Assembly: GCF_031456495.1 (NCBI RefSeq)
Contig: NZ_JAVDUW010000001.1
Span: forward strand, 1,974,371 to 2,038,370
DNA: 64,000 nucleotides
Source: Pedococcus sp031456495
GTDB taxonomy: Bacteria; Actinomycetota; Actinomycetes; Actinomycetales; Dermatophilaceae
Direction: 5' to 3'
Shown here piece by piece: positions 27,396-36,163 of the stretch. How positions within the stretch are numbered: position 1 is the first letter of the stretch; each line of letters begins with the position of its first letter. The notes beneath the pieces were generated by a model, which worked only from the letters and a program-made list of their open reading frames with translations, searched no databases and was not told the DNA's origin. The position numbers were made by a program, and so were the translations under genes.

Positions 27396-28076
27396 GTGAA
27401 GCTGCTGCTGACGTCCGGGGGTGTCACCAACGCGAGCATCCGGGAACGCTTGGTCAGCCTCCTCGGGAAGCCCGTCGAGGAGTCCACCGCACTCTGCATC
27501 CCGAGCGCCGAGTGGGGCCACCCGTGGTGCACGCCGCAGTCGGCCTGGCGCTTCGTGTCGGGGTTGGCTCCGGGCGGCGAGCCGTCGTCCCCCATGGTCG
27601 ACCTGGGCTGGAGGTCGGTCGGGCTGCTCGAGCTCACCGCACTGCCCGGCATCGGCCGGGACCGGTGGGAGCCGTGGGTCCGGGAGGCCGACGTGCTGCT
27701 GGTGGACGGCGGGGACGCGACGTACTTGTGCCACTGGCTGCGCGAGTCGGGGCTGGCTGAGCTGTTCCCGTCGCTGACCGACACGGTCTGGGTCGGCGTG
27801 AGCGCCGGCAGCATGGTGATGACGCCCCACATCGGCGAGGACTTCGTCTCCTGGAGCGGGTCCACCGACGGCGACCGGACCCTGGGCCTCGTCGACTTCT
27901 CGATCTTCCCGCACCTGAACCACCCCGACATGGCCTGGAACGTCCTGGCCAACGCCGAGAAGTGGGCGGCCGAGGTCGGCGGTCCCGCCTACGCCATCGA
28001 CGAGCAGACGGCGATCGCGGTCGTCGACGGCACCCCGGAGGTCGTCTCCGAGGGCACGTGGAAGGCCTTCCCCTGA
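27396..28076 (+). CDS. Peptidase family S51 protein (dipeptidase E-like)
   Basis: A 226-aa cytoplasmic protein of the type 1 glutamine-amidotransferase-like fold. The nucleophile Ser136 lies in GVSAGSM, and DGGDATYL corresponds to the GGNT oxyanion motif. FPHLNHPDMAW near 190 may hold the catalytic His. Dipeptidase E hydrolyses Asp-X dipeptides; cyanophycinases are related. GTG at 27396 follows AGGAGGGGAG, a strong Shine-Dalgarno. Exact substrate unknown. Confidence 0.8.
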   Translation: MKLLLTSGGVTNASIRERLVSLLGKPVEESTALCIPSAEWGHPWCTPQSAWRFVSGLAPGGEPSSPMVDLGWRSVGLLELTALPGIGRDRWEPWVREADVLLVDGGDATYLCHWLRESGLAELFPSLTDTVWVGVSAGSMVMTPHIGEDFVSWSGSTDGDRTLGLVDFSIFPHLNHPDMAWNVLANAEKWAAEVGGPAYAIDEQTAIAVVDGTPEVVSEGTWKAFP

Positions 28077-28128
28077 CCGGCGACCCTGCCCCGGAGGGCC
28101 TTGCCGACGTCCCCGTGTGCGGGGCGGC

Positions 28129-28530
28129 TCAGGTCGTGGGCGGCTCGGCGTCCTGGACGACCTGGACGAGGTGACCGTCCGGGTCCGTCGCCCAGGCGAT
28201 GAGGAGCCGTCCGAGCCAGGGCTCGGGCGCCTTGACCGCCGTGGCCCCCACCTCCAGCAGCTGCGCGTATGCCGCGGGCACGTCGTCCGTCCACAGGATC
28301 ACCGCGGCGCGCTGGCCCTCGACGACGGGGTCCAGGCCGTGGTCGTCCCTCGTCGAGGTCTCGCTCGCCAGCCCGATGCGGTAGCCGTCGAGGACCAGGT
28401 CCACGTGGATGGGCGTGCCCTCGCGGGGTGTCCGGAAGACCTCCTCGAAGCCGAGCCGTGTGTAGAACTCGACCGCGCGCGGGAGGTCGGCGCTGAACAG
28501 GACGATCTGGGGGCTCGTGAATGTCGGCAC
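28129..28530 (-). CDS. VOC (glyoxalase/bleomycin resistance) family protein
   Basis: A 133-aa product with paired beta-alpha-beta-beta-beta modules: IVLFSADLPRAVEFYTRLGFEEV near the start and DVPAAYAQLLEVGATAV plus ATDPDGHLVQVVQ near the end. Metal ligands could include His42 (PIHVDLVL) and Glu/Gln in the second half. VOC proteins include lyases, dioxygenases and drug-binding proteins; none can be picked here. Stands alone. Confidence 0.8.
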   Translation of the reverse strand: MPTFTSPQIVLFSADLPRAVEFYTRLGFEEVFRTPREGTPIHVDLVLDGYRIGLASETSTRDDHGLDPVVEGQRAAVILWTDDVPAAYAQLLEVGATAVKAPEPWLGRLLIAWATDPDGHLVQVVQDAEPPTT

Positions 28531-28618
28531 GGGCGCCAGCGTGCCAGACGGGCGGACGCCGTTGCCGGCACGAGCAGGGGTCGTGGGGGCCAGGTGCCTG
28601 GCACCAGGCGGGTGGGCA

Positions 28619-28840
28619 TCAGTCCGCGGCGCGTGCCACCAGGTACAGCGGCAGGAACACGACCACGACCACCAGGGACAAGGCCGCCCACACCTCGGGT
28701 CGGTCGACCGTCAGGGCGCCGAACGTCGCGACGACCGGTCGTCCGAGCCTGGCGCGCGCCCGGGCGTCCTGCAGCACCCAGAGGCTGGCGATGGCGACGA
28801 CCACCGCCGCCATGAGGCCACCCAGTGCGCCAGCACCCAT
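28619..28840 (-). CDS. Small two-helix membrane protein
   Basis: A 73-aa product from ATG 28840 with GGGGGC upstream. Helix 1 (LMAAVVVAIASLWVLQDA), a short Arg-rich loop and helix 2 (VWAALSLVVVVVFLPLYLVA) are clear. It resembles small actinobacterial membrane proteins of unknown role. It lies between the VOC gene and tRNA-Pro. Confidence 0.6.
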   Translation of the reverse strand: MGAGALGGLMAAVVVAIASLWVLQDARARARLGRPVVATFGALTVDRPEVWAALSLVVVVVFLPLYLVARAAD

Positions 28841-28932
28841 GCCCCCAGTATCCGCGCCGACGCCGTGCGCCTGTCCATGACGAAGGCCCTCCCCGCTGGT
28901 GCGGTGGAGGGCCTCTGACCTGCTGTTGTGTG

Positions 28933-29009
<77 letters not shown>

Positions 29010-29153
29010 TGGCAATCGCCACCCCGAACCGCGGTCCGGAAGCAGCGACAATGAAGGATAGCCCACCACCCGTTCCGCCTCCCAATCGGTATGCCGTCGT
29101 GCCGCCACGCGGTGGGTTGCGGAGACGACGAGCCTCCGCCTCCATCCCCCGGT

Positions 29154-29248
29154 GAGGGCGATTCGTGGCGGATGTGGCACGAACGGTCCTGTCGCGGGCG
29201 CGCGGAGGGCGGTTCGTGGCGGATGTGGCACGAACGGTCCGGTCGCGG
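29154..29248. repeat. Two 44-bp direct repeats containing a TTCGTG...CACGAA hairpin
   Basis: Near-identical blocks at 29154-29197 and 29205-29248 (period 51 bp), each with TTCGTGGCGG-ATGTGG-CACGAACGG. They lie downstream of the metallophosphoesterase stop and upstream of the tRNA. The core and the 51-bp period match the repeats at 7588-7662. Confidence 0.75.
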
Positions 29249-29277
29249 AGGTCGCCCGCCCGGCCGGTCGGCTCCCG

Positions 29278-30294
29278 TCAGGCCGTGGACGTCTCGGGCA
29301 CGAGGGTCAGCAGCGTCGCCTCGGGGCGGCACGCGAACCGCACCGGCGCGTACGGCGAGGTGCCCAGCCCGGCCGACACGTGCAGCCACGCCGCGTCCTG
29401 CGGCGCCTCCCACTGCGACTCGTCGCCACCGCGCAGGTGGACCTCGCCCCACCGGTCGAGCTTCTGGTGCCACTGGGCGCGACCGGCATACGGCGCACCG
29501 GCACCTGGCCACCACCGCGACAGGCCCTTGGCCCGGTCGGTGGGCAGGTCGCAGTTCGTGACCAGCGCGCCGTACCCGGGGACGGCGAGCTGGCCGCCGT
29601 GGGTGTGGCCGGCGAGGACGAGCCGGGCGCCGTCGGCGACCATGGGGTCGAGCACGCGCTGGTAGGGCGCGTGCGTCACGCCGACCGTCAGGTCGGCCGA
29701 GGCGGACGCGGGGCCGGCCACGGCGGCATACCGGTCGGCCCGGATGTGCGCGTCCCCGGTGCCCACGAGCTCGAGCTCCCGGCCGGCCACGGAGATGGTC
29801 GTGCGCGCGTTGTCCAGGTCGAGCCAGCCCCCGGCGACCATGCCCTCGCGCAGGTCCTCCGTGGGCAGCCGCAGGCGGCCCGGGGGCGCCTCCGCGTGCC
29901 GGCGGGTGAGGTAGCGCGCCGGGTTCTTGGGCACCGGCGCGAAGTAGTCGTTCGAGCCCATGACGAACGCTCCCGGGAACCGGAACAGCGGCTCCAGGGC
30001 CTCGAGCACGCTGGGCACGGCGTCGAGCGCGGCCAGGTTGTCGCCGGTGTTCACGACCAGGTCGGGCGCCAGCGTCGCCAGCCCGCGCACCCACTCGATC
30101 CGGGCGCGCTGCCGCGGCACGAGGTGCAGGTCCGACACCTGCAGCACCCGGACCGGCGCGGAGCCCGCGGGCAGCACGGGCACCGTGAAGCGCCGCAGGG
30201 CGAACCAGCTGCGCTCGACCAGCGCCGCGTACGCCACCGCACCCGCTGCGAGTGCGACCGCGCCGCCGACCGTCGTGCCCACCGTTCGCATCAT
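29278..30294 (-). CDS. Membrane-anchored metallophosphoesterase
   Basis: Calcineurin-like phosphoesterase of about 338 aa with an N-terminal membrane helix (TTVGGAVALAAGAVAYAALV). Metal-binding motifs are VSDLHL, NTGDNL, GSNDYF (canonically GNHD; here Ser-Asn replace Asn-His) and GHTHGGQL. Members hydrolyse phosphodiesters or UDP-diacylglucosamine-like lipids; substrate unknown. ATG 30294 with GAGGAT upstream is chosen; a TTG at 30312 would add six residues. It is divergent from the YqeY-like gene. Confidence 0.85.
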   Translation of the reverse strand: MMRTVGTTVGGAVALAAGAVAYAALVERSWFALRRFTVPVLPAGSAPVRVLQVSDLHLVPRQRARIEWVRGLATLAPDLVVNTGDNLAALDAVPSVLEALEPLFRFPGAFVMGSNDYFAPVPKNPARYLTRRHAEAPPGRLRLPTEDLREGMVAGGWLDLDNARTTISVAGRELELVGTGDAHIRADRYAAVAGPASASADLTVGVTHAPYQRVLDPMVADGARLVLAGHTHGGQLAVPGYGALVTNCDLPTDRAKGLSRWWPGAGAPYAGRAQWHQKLDRWGEVHLRGGDESQWEAPQDAAWLHVSAGLGTSPYAPVRFACRPEATLLTLVPETSTA

Positions 30295-30368
30295 CGTCAG
30301 CCATCCTCGCAAATGTCCCCGGAGGCCGCGCGGATACCCGGTTGCCGCGGCCTGAGAGACTGGGCTCC

Positions 30369-30833
30369 ATGAGCGACAAGAGCCTCAAGGCCACCGTGCA
30401 GGACGACCTCACCAGCGCCATCCGCGGCCGCGACCAGGTCCGCGCCGGCACGCTGCGCCTGGCCCTGACCGCCATCACCAACGAGGAGGTCTCCGGAACC
30501 ACGGCCCGCGAGCTCACCGACGACGAGGTGCTCAAGGTGCTGGCCAAGGAGGCCAAGAAGCGCAAGGAGGCTGCGACCGCGTACACCGACGCGAACCGGC
30601 CCGAGCTCGCGGCGAAGGAGGAGGCCGAGTACGCCGTCCTCGAGACCTACCTGCCCGCCCAGCTGTCCGACGCCGAGCTCGAGCAGATCGTCGCCGCAGC
30701 TGTCGAGGAGACCGGCGCCACCGGTATGCCGCAGATGGGCCAGGTCATGAAGGCCGCCCAGGCGCGGGTCGCCGGACGCGCCGACGGCGGCCGCGTGGCC
30801 GCGGTCGTGAAGGCCGCGCTCTCCGGCCGCTGA
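30369..30833 (+). CDS. GatB/YqeY domain protein
   Basis: A 154-aa protein matching the YqeY family: an N-terminal helical domain (LKATVQDDLTSAIRGRDQVR, LRLALTAITNEEV) and a C-terminal GatB-like helical domain (LPAQLSDAELEQIV, GQVMKAAQARVAGRADGG). The second resembles the tRNA-binding tail of the amidotransferase subunit GatB. Function of free YqeY is not settled. Followed by a strong terminator hairpin shared with the convergent PBP gene. Confidence 0.92.
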   Translation: MSDKSLKATVQDDLTSAIRGRDQVRAGTLRLALTAITNEEVSGTTARELTDDEVLKVLAKEAKKRKEAATAYTDANRPELAAKEEAEYAVLETYLPAQLSDAELEQIVAAAVEETGATGMPQMGQVMKAAQARVAGRADGGRVAAVVKAALSGR

Positions 30834-30846
30834 TTACCGATACGAC

Positions 30847-30884
30847 GAGAGGGGCTCCCCACCCGCTGGTGGGGAGCCCCTCTC
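30847..30884. terminator. Strong bidirectional terminator hairpin
   Basis: A perfect 16-bp stem GAGAGGGGCTCCCCAC / GTGGGGAGCCCCTCTC closes on CCGCTG, 14 bases after the yqeY-like stop and 31 bases from the PBP stop on the other strand. Confidence 0.9.
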
Positions 30885-30914
30885 AGGTCCCGGGCGGCTG
30901 GTCCGCCCGGCCGG

Positions 30915-33341
30915 TCAGCCCTTGCCGGGTTTCGTCTTGGTGGGCTTGGGTGTCGGCGTGCTCTTGGTCGTCGGTGGCGGCGCCTGCTGCGCCTGGCCGC
31001 TGGACAGGTAGAGACCGATCGTGGTGCCCTTGGTGGCCGTCCCGCTGGGGTTGGTGTAGACCACGAGCCCGCGCGCGATGCCACTGCTCGTGGTGCCCGC
31101 GACCTGGGCGCTGAACCCGGCGGCCTGCAGGGTCGAGATGGCCTGCGCGACGGACATGCCGCTGACATACGGGATGGCGATGTTGTCGCCGTTGAGGACC
31201 TTGCTGCTCGCGTCGCCGAAGTCGCGGTCGGGCAGGTCGGTCGAGGCGGCCTCGATGATGCCCTTCCAGATGGGTGCGGCGATGTCGCCACCGAACACGC
31301 CCTTGTACCACTGACCGGCCAGGGTGATCCGGTTCATGCCCCGCTGGGAGTACGGCGTGCCGACCCATACCGCGGCGGCGCGCTGGGCGGTGTAGCCCAC
31401 GAACCAGGACTCGACGTGGTTGTCGGTGGTACCGGTCTTGCCGGCCGCCGGCCGGGAGCCGAGGGAGGCCCTGGTGCCGGTGCCGCTCTTGATGACGCCC
31501 TTGAGGAGCTCGGTCGCACCCTTGGCCACGTCGGGGTCGATGACCTGCTGGCACGGGGTGGTGCCGATCTTGACCGGCTTCTTGTCCGGGGTGGTGATCG
31601 ACAGGATCGGGTTCGGCGCGCAGTACTTGCCGTTGTTGGCGAGGATCGCGTACGAGCTGGCCAGCGTCATCGGGGTGACGTCACCGGTGCCGAGGACCGA
31701 GCTGGCGTAGCAGGGGAGGTTGCCGCCGTCGCCGGTGTGCAGGTGCATCTTCGTCATCGTGTTGAGCACGTTGCGGGTGCCGAGCTTGAAGGTCAGCGAC
31801 GCGAAGGCGGTGTTGATGGAGTCGGCCGTCGCCTTGCGGAACGGGATCGGCTTGCCGCCCACCGGGTAGTCGTTGCGGATGGGGTACGGCTTGGTGTCGT
31901 GGCAGGACCCCTGCTCCTCGGGGGAGTAGTACGCCGACTGGGTCGTGCTCGCGAACTTGGACGGGATGGTGCCGTTGACCGACATGCCCGTCTCCAGGGC
32001 ACGGACGATGGAGAACATCTTGGCCGTCGACCCGAACTGGAAGCCGCTGGTGCCGCCGTACTTGGTGTCGACGTTCCAGTTGACCTGGGTGTATCCGTAG
32101 GCCGTCTGCTGCTTGGAGGTGGTCGGGTAGCTCGAGTTCTGCACCATGGCGATGACCCGCCCGGTGCTCGGCTCGATGAGCGTGGAGGCGGCGCCCACCA
32201 GCCGCGAGATGCCGGCCTTGCTCCTGTCGTAGGAGTCCTTCGGCATCGCCTTGTTGCCCTTGGGCACCCGGGCGGTCAGGTCGGCCAGGGCGGCCTTCTG
32301 GACGGTCGGGTCGAGGGTGGTCTGGATCGTCAGGCCGCCCTGGGTGATGTTCTTGACCCGCTCCGGCACGGTCTTGCCGAGGGCGTCGAGGTTGTGGTTG
32401 CTCGTGTCCTTGAGGTACGCCATCACGTAGTTGCAGAAGTACGGCTCGCTCGACGCCGCGCAGTTGCTGAGCGGGTCCTTGCGCTTGAGCATCTTCGCCA
32501 GCGGGATGGCCTTGGCGGCCTTCCAGTCCTTGTCGTTGATGATGCCGAGCTCGTGCATCCGGTCGAGGACGACGTTGCGGCGGGCCTGGGCGCGCTCGGG
32601 GCCGTTGTTGAACGGGTCGGTGCGGCTCGGGTTCTGCACCAGGCCGGCCAGCGTGGCCGCCTGCGGCAGGTTGAGCTTGCTGGCCGGGACGGAGAAGTAG
32701 TGCTCGGCCGCCGCCTGGATGCCGTACGCGAGGTCGCCGTAGTAGGCCAGGTTGAGGTAGCCGGCGAGGATCTGGTCCTTGGTCATCTCCTTCTCGAGGG
32801 TGACCGCGTACTTGATCTCCTGGATCTTGCGGGCCGCGCTGACCCGCACGGCGGCGTCGGCCGCCGCCTTGTCGTTGTTCCGCAGGGCGTTCTCCTGCAG
32901 CGTCAGCTTCACGTACTGCTGGGTGAGGGTGGACGCGCCCTGGACGTCGTGGCCCTGGAAGTTCGAGACGGCCGCGCGGGTGATGCCGCGGGGGTCCACG
33001 CCACCGTGCTCGTAGAACCGGCTGTCCTCGATCGCGACCTGGGCCTTGCGCATGATCGGCGCGACCTGGTCGAGGCTGACGATGACGCGGTTCTCCTCCT
33101 GCGGCGTAGCGAGCACCCGGCCACGGGCGTCGACGATGCGCGACTGCTGCGACAGTGGCGAGGTGGTGAACTCGCTGGGCAGGTCGTCGAAGGCCTTCAC
33201 GCCCGCGGTGGCGACACTGCCGGTCGCGCCGACGGCGGGGATGAGCAGTCCGGCCGCCAGCAGGCCCATGACCAGCGCCGTGGCGACGAAGGCTCCGAGC
33301 AGGCTGACGACGTTCCCGAGGTTGGCGGCGCGTCCAGGCAT
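30915..33341 (-). CDS. ponA2: Bifunctional class A penicillin-binding protein with PASTA domain
   Basis: An 808-aa peptidoglycan synthase. It has a membrane anchor at 12-36 and a GT51 glycosyltransferase domain with catalytic Glu105 in IEDSRFYEHGG and GASTLTQQYVK. The transpeptidase has Ser438-x-x-Lys441 (GSTAKMFS), SIN, and KTGT from Lys635. One PASTA repeat (IPYVSGMSVAQAISTLQAAG) and a Pro/Thr/Lys tail follow. It polymerises and cross-links glycan strands outside the membrane. Divergent from the wblA-like gene, exactly as ponA2 and whiB4 are in M. tuberculosis. The symbol is by synteny and family. Confidence 0.93.
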   Translation of the reverse strand: MPGRAANLGNVVSLLGAFVATALVMGLLAAGLLIPAVGATGSVATAGVKAFDDLPSEFTTSPLSQQSRIVDARGRVLATPQEENRVIVSLDQVAPIMRKAQVAIEDSRFYEHGGVDPRGITRAAVSNFQGHDVQGASTLTQQYVKLTLQENALRNNDKAAADAAVRVSAARKIQEIKYAVTLEKEMTKDQILAGYLNLAYYGDLAYGIQAAAEHYFSVPASKLNLPQAATLAGLVQNPSRTDPFNNGPERAQARRNVVLDRMHELGIINDKDWKAAKAIPLAKMLKRKDPLSNCAASSEPYFCNYVMAYLKDTSNHNLDALGKTVPERVKNITQGGLTIQTTLDPTVQKAALADLTARVPKGNKAMPKDSYDRSKAGISRLVGAASTLIEPSTGRVIAMVQNSSYPTTSKQQTAYGYTQVNWNVDTKYGGTSGFQFGSTAKMFSIVRALETGMSVNGTIPSKFASTTQSAYYSPEEQGSCHDTKPYPIRNDYPVGGKPIPFRKATADSINTAFASLTFKLGTRNVLNTMTKMHLHTGDGGNLPCYASSVLGTGDVTPMTLASSYAILANNGKYCAPNPILSITTPDKKPVKIGTTPCQQVIDPDVAKGATELLKGVIKSGTGTRASLGSRPAAGKTGTTDNHVESWFVGYTAQRAAAVWVGTPYSQRGMNRITLAGQWYKGVFGGDIAAPIWKGIIEAASTDLPDRDFGDASSKVLNGDNIAIPYVSGMSVAQAISTLQAAGFSAQVAGTTSSGIARGLVVYTNPSGTATKGTTIGLYLSSGQAQQAPPPTTKSTPTPKPTKTKPGKG

Positions 33342-33425
33342 GTGCCAAGGGTAACTGTCGATTCGTCCCGGTCCCGGGTGGCGGGACGCCCGGGTTCCCT
33401 GCCCGCGTGGCGGAGGGGGTCCCGC

Positions 33426-33463
33426 CTCGTGGCACGAACGGGCTGGTCAGGGCCACGAAACGG
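33426..33463. repeat. Degenerate copy of the TCGTGG/CCACGAA hairpin repeat
   Basis: CTCGTGGCACGAACGG (33426-33441) and GGCCACGAAACGG (33451-33463) lie in the 274-base gap between the PBP and wblA-like genes. They share the CACGAACGG core of the repeats at 7588 and 29154. The same gap holds an A/T-rich stretch (33476-33560) that probably contains the promoters. Confidence 0.45.
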
Positions 33464-33615
33464 TGTGGTTCGCAATGACTAGTCCCTTCGGTCATCGCAG
33501 AACTACACGAATGGACCATGTCCCGGAAGCGCCCGAATTCCTATCGTTTTCGAACGTCGACAACGACGTCAGACGCAAGGAAACGCGTCTGGAGCACAGC
33601 TGGAGGGGCACCAGG

Positions 33616-33945
33616 ATGACGATCGCACCGGAGCAGGACATGCGGCAGCGTCCCCACGGGTCTGCGTGGGTCGACGACTGGGCGCCGCTGGGTGCGTGCT
33701 CCAAGTCCGACCCCGACGCACTCTTCGTCCAGGGCGCGGCCCAGCAGACCGCCAAGGTCGTCTGCCAGCGCTGCCCGGTCATCGCCGAGTGCCTCGCCGA
33801 CGCGCTGGACAACCGCACCGAGTTCGGTGTCTGGGGCGGCATGACCGAGCGCGAGCGCCGCGCGCTGCTCAAGCGCCGGCCCAACATCACGTCGTGGGCA
33901 GCCCTGTTCGCCCAGCACCGCTCGGCCCAGATCGAGACCGCCTGA
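33616..33945 (+). CDS. wblA: WhiB-family iron-sulfur regulator (WblA/WhiB4-like)
   Basis: A 109-aa Wbl protein. Four cluster-binding Cys are at 28, 50, 53 and 59 (C-x21-C-x2-C-x5-C), followed by the turn EFGVWGGMTERERRALLKRRP that contacts the sigma factor or DNA. The block DPDALFVQGAAQ...VVCQRCPVIAEC and the tail NITSWAALFAQ match WhiB4/WblA rather than WhiB1. WhiB4 is redox-sensing; WblA in Streptomyces controls development and antibiotic production. The ATG at 33616 follows GGAGGGGCACCAGG. Its neighbours (PBP, ArsA-like pair) are the standard ones. Confidence 0.9.
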   Translation: MTIAPEQDMRQRPHGSAWVDDWAPLGACSKSDPDALFVQGAAQQTAKVVCQRCPVIAECLADALDNRTEFGVWGGMTERERRALLKRRPNITSWAALFAQHRSAQIETA

Positions 33946-33969
33946 CCCTCGCCCGGACCGCCTGAGCGC

Positions 33970-35142
33970 TCAGCGCGCGGTGAGCGCCGAGCCCATCGTC
34001 CGCAGGCCGTCCAGGTCGTGGATGTCGCCACCGCTGGCCGGCACCTCCACCACGGGTATGCCGGGGTGCCCGGCGGTGAACCGCCGCACCAGCCGCTCCT
34101 GCCGCTCCGCCGTCTCAGCCAGGTCCGCGTGCAGCCGCAGCAGGTCCTCGGTCACCTCGGCGCTCGCGGACCGGGGCTCCACCGTGGCGAGCTGGTCGAC
34201 CGCGGCCCGCGCCTGCGGCGCGGAGATCTCGGCCGCCACACGCTGGATGCGGTTCACGACCAGGCCGGCGAGCGGCATACCCTCCTCGTCCAGCCGGCCC
34301 GCGAAGAACGAGGCCTCCCGCAGGGCGTCACGCTCGGGGGCGGCGACCACGACGAACGCGGTCTCGGGCCGCTTGAGCAGCGCATAGGTCTGGTCCGCCC
34401 GCTCGCGGAAGCCGCCGAACATGGTGTCCAGCGCGGCGACGAACGTCTGCACGTCCTGGAGCAGCTGGCCGCCGAGCAGCTTGGACATGGTGCTCGTGAC
34501 CATGCCGACGCCCATGCTGAAGACCTTGAGGCCGGCGCGCCCGCTGGCCTTGGCCGGCGTGGAGATGAGGCGGATGAAGCGGCCGTCGAGGAACGAGCCG
34601 AGCCGCTTGGGGGCGTCGAGGAAGTCCAGCGCCGAGCGCGACGGCGGGGTGTCGACGATGACGAGGTCCCAGCGGCCGTCGCGGTCGGCCTGCGCCCGCA
34701 GCTGGCCCAGCTTCTCCATCGCCATGTACTCCTGCGTGCCGGCGAAGGAGCTGGAGACCGCCTGGTAGAAGGGGTTGGCGAGGATCTGCGCCGCCTTCTC
34801 GGGGGTCGCGTGCTGCTCGACCACCTCGTCGAAGGTGCGCTTCATGTCGAGCATCATCGCGTCGAGCGACCCGCCCATGGAGGTGTCGACGCCGGACACC
34901 GGGCGGGGGGTGTTGTCGAGCTCGGTGAGGCCGAGGGACTGGGCGAGCCGGCGCGCCGGGTCGATGGTCAGGACGACGACCCTGCGCCCCTGCTCCGCCG
35001 CCCAGAGCCCGAGCGCGGCCGCGGTCGTGGTCTTGCCGACGCCGCCTGCGCCGCAGCAGACCACGATGCGGGTCGCCGGGTCGCGGACCATGGACGCGAC
35101 GTCGAAGCCGTTCGCCGTGCGGGTGCCGCCGGTGCCTGCCAC
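33970..35142 (-). CDS. ArsA-like anion-transporting ATPase, second of pair
   Basis: A 390-aa P-loop ATPase of the SIMIBI class. Walker A is GAGGVGKTT near 31-39, a DPAR switch is in TIDPARRLAQSLG, and VDTPPSR marks switch II. It corresponds to Rv3680 of M. tuberculosis. ArsA/Get3 relatives move anions or deliver tail-anchored proteins; the mycobacterial pair has been linked to stress and glycerol metabolism, but the biochemical role is not settled. A GTG start at 35142 leaves a 1-base gap after the first ATPase, so the two likely form a heterodimer. Confidence 0.85.
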   Translation of the reverse strand: MAGTGGTRTANGFDVASMVRDPATRIVVCCGAGGVGKTTTAAALGLWAAEQGRRVVVLTIDPARRLAQSLGLTELDNTPRPVSGVDTSMGGSLDAMMLDMKRTFDEVVEQHATPEKAAQILANPFYQAVSSSFAGTQEYMAMEKLGQLRAQADRDGRWDLVIVDTPPSRSALDFLDAPKRLGSFLDGRFIRLISTPAKASGRAGLKVFSMGVGMVTSTMSKLLGGQLLQDVQTFVAALDTMFGGFRERADQTYALLKRPETAFVVVAAPERDALREASFFAGRLDEEGMPLAGLVVNRIQRVAAEISAPQARAAVDQLATVEPRSASAEVTEDLLRLHADLAETAERQERLVRRFTAGHPGIPVVEVPASGGDIHDLDGLRTMGSALTAR

Positions 35143-35143
35143 G

Positions 35144-36154
35144 TCAGACCAGCCCCTGCTCGGCAGCGGCGGCGGCGAGCTGGGCGATCCCGCCGGCCTC
35201 GACGCCCTCGGGCAGGTACGCCAGGCGGGCCACGAGCCGGCCTTGCTCCTGCACGACCTCGGCCAGCCGCCCCTCGAGGTCGAGCCGGTCGCGGTATTCG
35301 CGGGCCTCGGTGACCAGGGCGGCAGCCATCCCGTTGGTGACGGCCACGCCCGCAGCCTTGAGGTCGGACGCGACGCCCGTCGTGGGGCGCGAGCGCCCGA
35401 TGGCCTTCAGGGTCGGTTCGGACAGCAGCGGCTCGCGGACCTGGTTGACGACGATCGCGCCGAGGGGCAGCTGGGCCGAGCGCAGCTCGGCGAGGGCGTC
35501 GACGGTCTCCTGCACCGGCATCTCCTCGAGCAGGGTGACGACGTGCACGGCCGTGGTGTGGCTGCGCACCATCCGCGTGATCGAGTCGGCCTGACTGCGG
35601 ATCGGGCCGACGCGTGCGACGTCGGCCACCTCGGCGTTGACGTTGAGGAAGCGCACGACCCGCCCCGTCGGCGGCGCGTCGAGGACGACGGCGTCGTAGG
35701 CGAGCTCGCCGTGCGGCCGCCCCGAGCGGGTGTCGCGACCGCCTGCCCGCCGGCCCGCGGCCTCGTAGACCTTGCCGATGAGCAGCACGTCGCGGACGCC
35801 GGGGGCGATGGTCGTGGCGAAGTCGATGGCGCCGAACTTCTCCAGCACCGATCCCGCGCGGCCCGCCTTGTAGAACTTCTGGAGGTACTCCAGCAGCGAC
35901 TCCTTGGGGTCCACCGACAGGCCCCACACCTCGCCGCCGCTGCGGTCGTGCAGGATCCGGGTCTCGGTGTGCCCGAGCGGCGGCACGTCGAACGTCTGCG
36001 AGATGCCCTGCCGGCCCTCGACCTCGGCGATCAGCACCCGGCGCCCCTGGCGGGCCAGCGCGACGGCGACGGCCGACGCGACGGTCGTCTTGCCGGTGCC
36101 GCCCTTGCCCGTGACGACGTGCAGCCGCACGTGGGACAGGTCGGGGTGGGCCAT
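35144..36154 (-). CDS. ArsA-like anion-transporting ATPase, first of pair
   Basis: A 336-aa P-loop ATPase with Walker A GKGGTGKTT (residues 17-25), an E-rich switch (LIAEVEGRQG) and VVLDAPPTGRVVRFLNV. It corresponds to Rv3679. It is shorter than its partner and lacks the DPAR motif, having VEGR instead, as usual for the first member of this pair. ATG at 36154. Transcribed with the following ATPase and divergent, through a convergent hydrolase, from the RidA group. Confidence 0.85.
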   Translation of the reverse strand: MAHPDLSHVRLHVVTGKGGTGKTTVASAVAVALARQGRRVLIAEVEGRQGISQTFDVPPLGHTETRILHDRSGGEVWGLSVDPKESLLEYLQKFYKAGRAGSVLEKFGAIDFATTIAPGVRDVLLIGKVYEAAGRRAGGRDTRSGRPHGELAYDAVVLDAPPTGRVVRFLNVNAEVADVARVGPIRSQADSITRMVRSHTTAVHVVTLLEEMPVQETVDALAELRSAQLPLGAIVVNQVREPLLSEPTLKAIGRSRPTTGVASDLKAAGVAVTNGMAAALVTEAREYRDRLDLEGRLAEVVQEQGRLVARLAYLPEGVEAGGIAQLAAAAAEQGLV

Positions 36155-36163
36155 GCGGCAAGC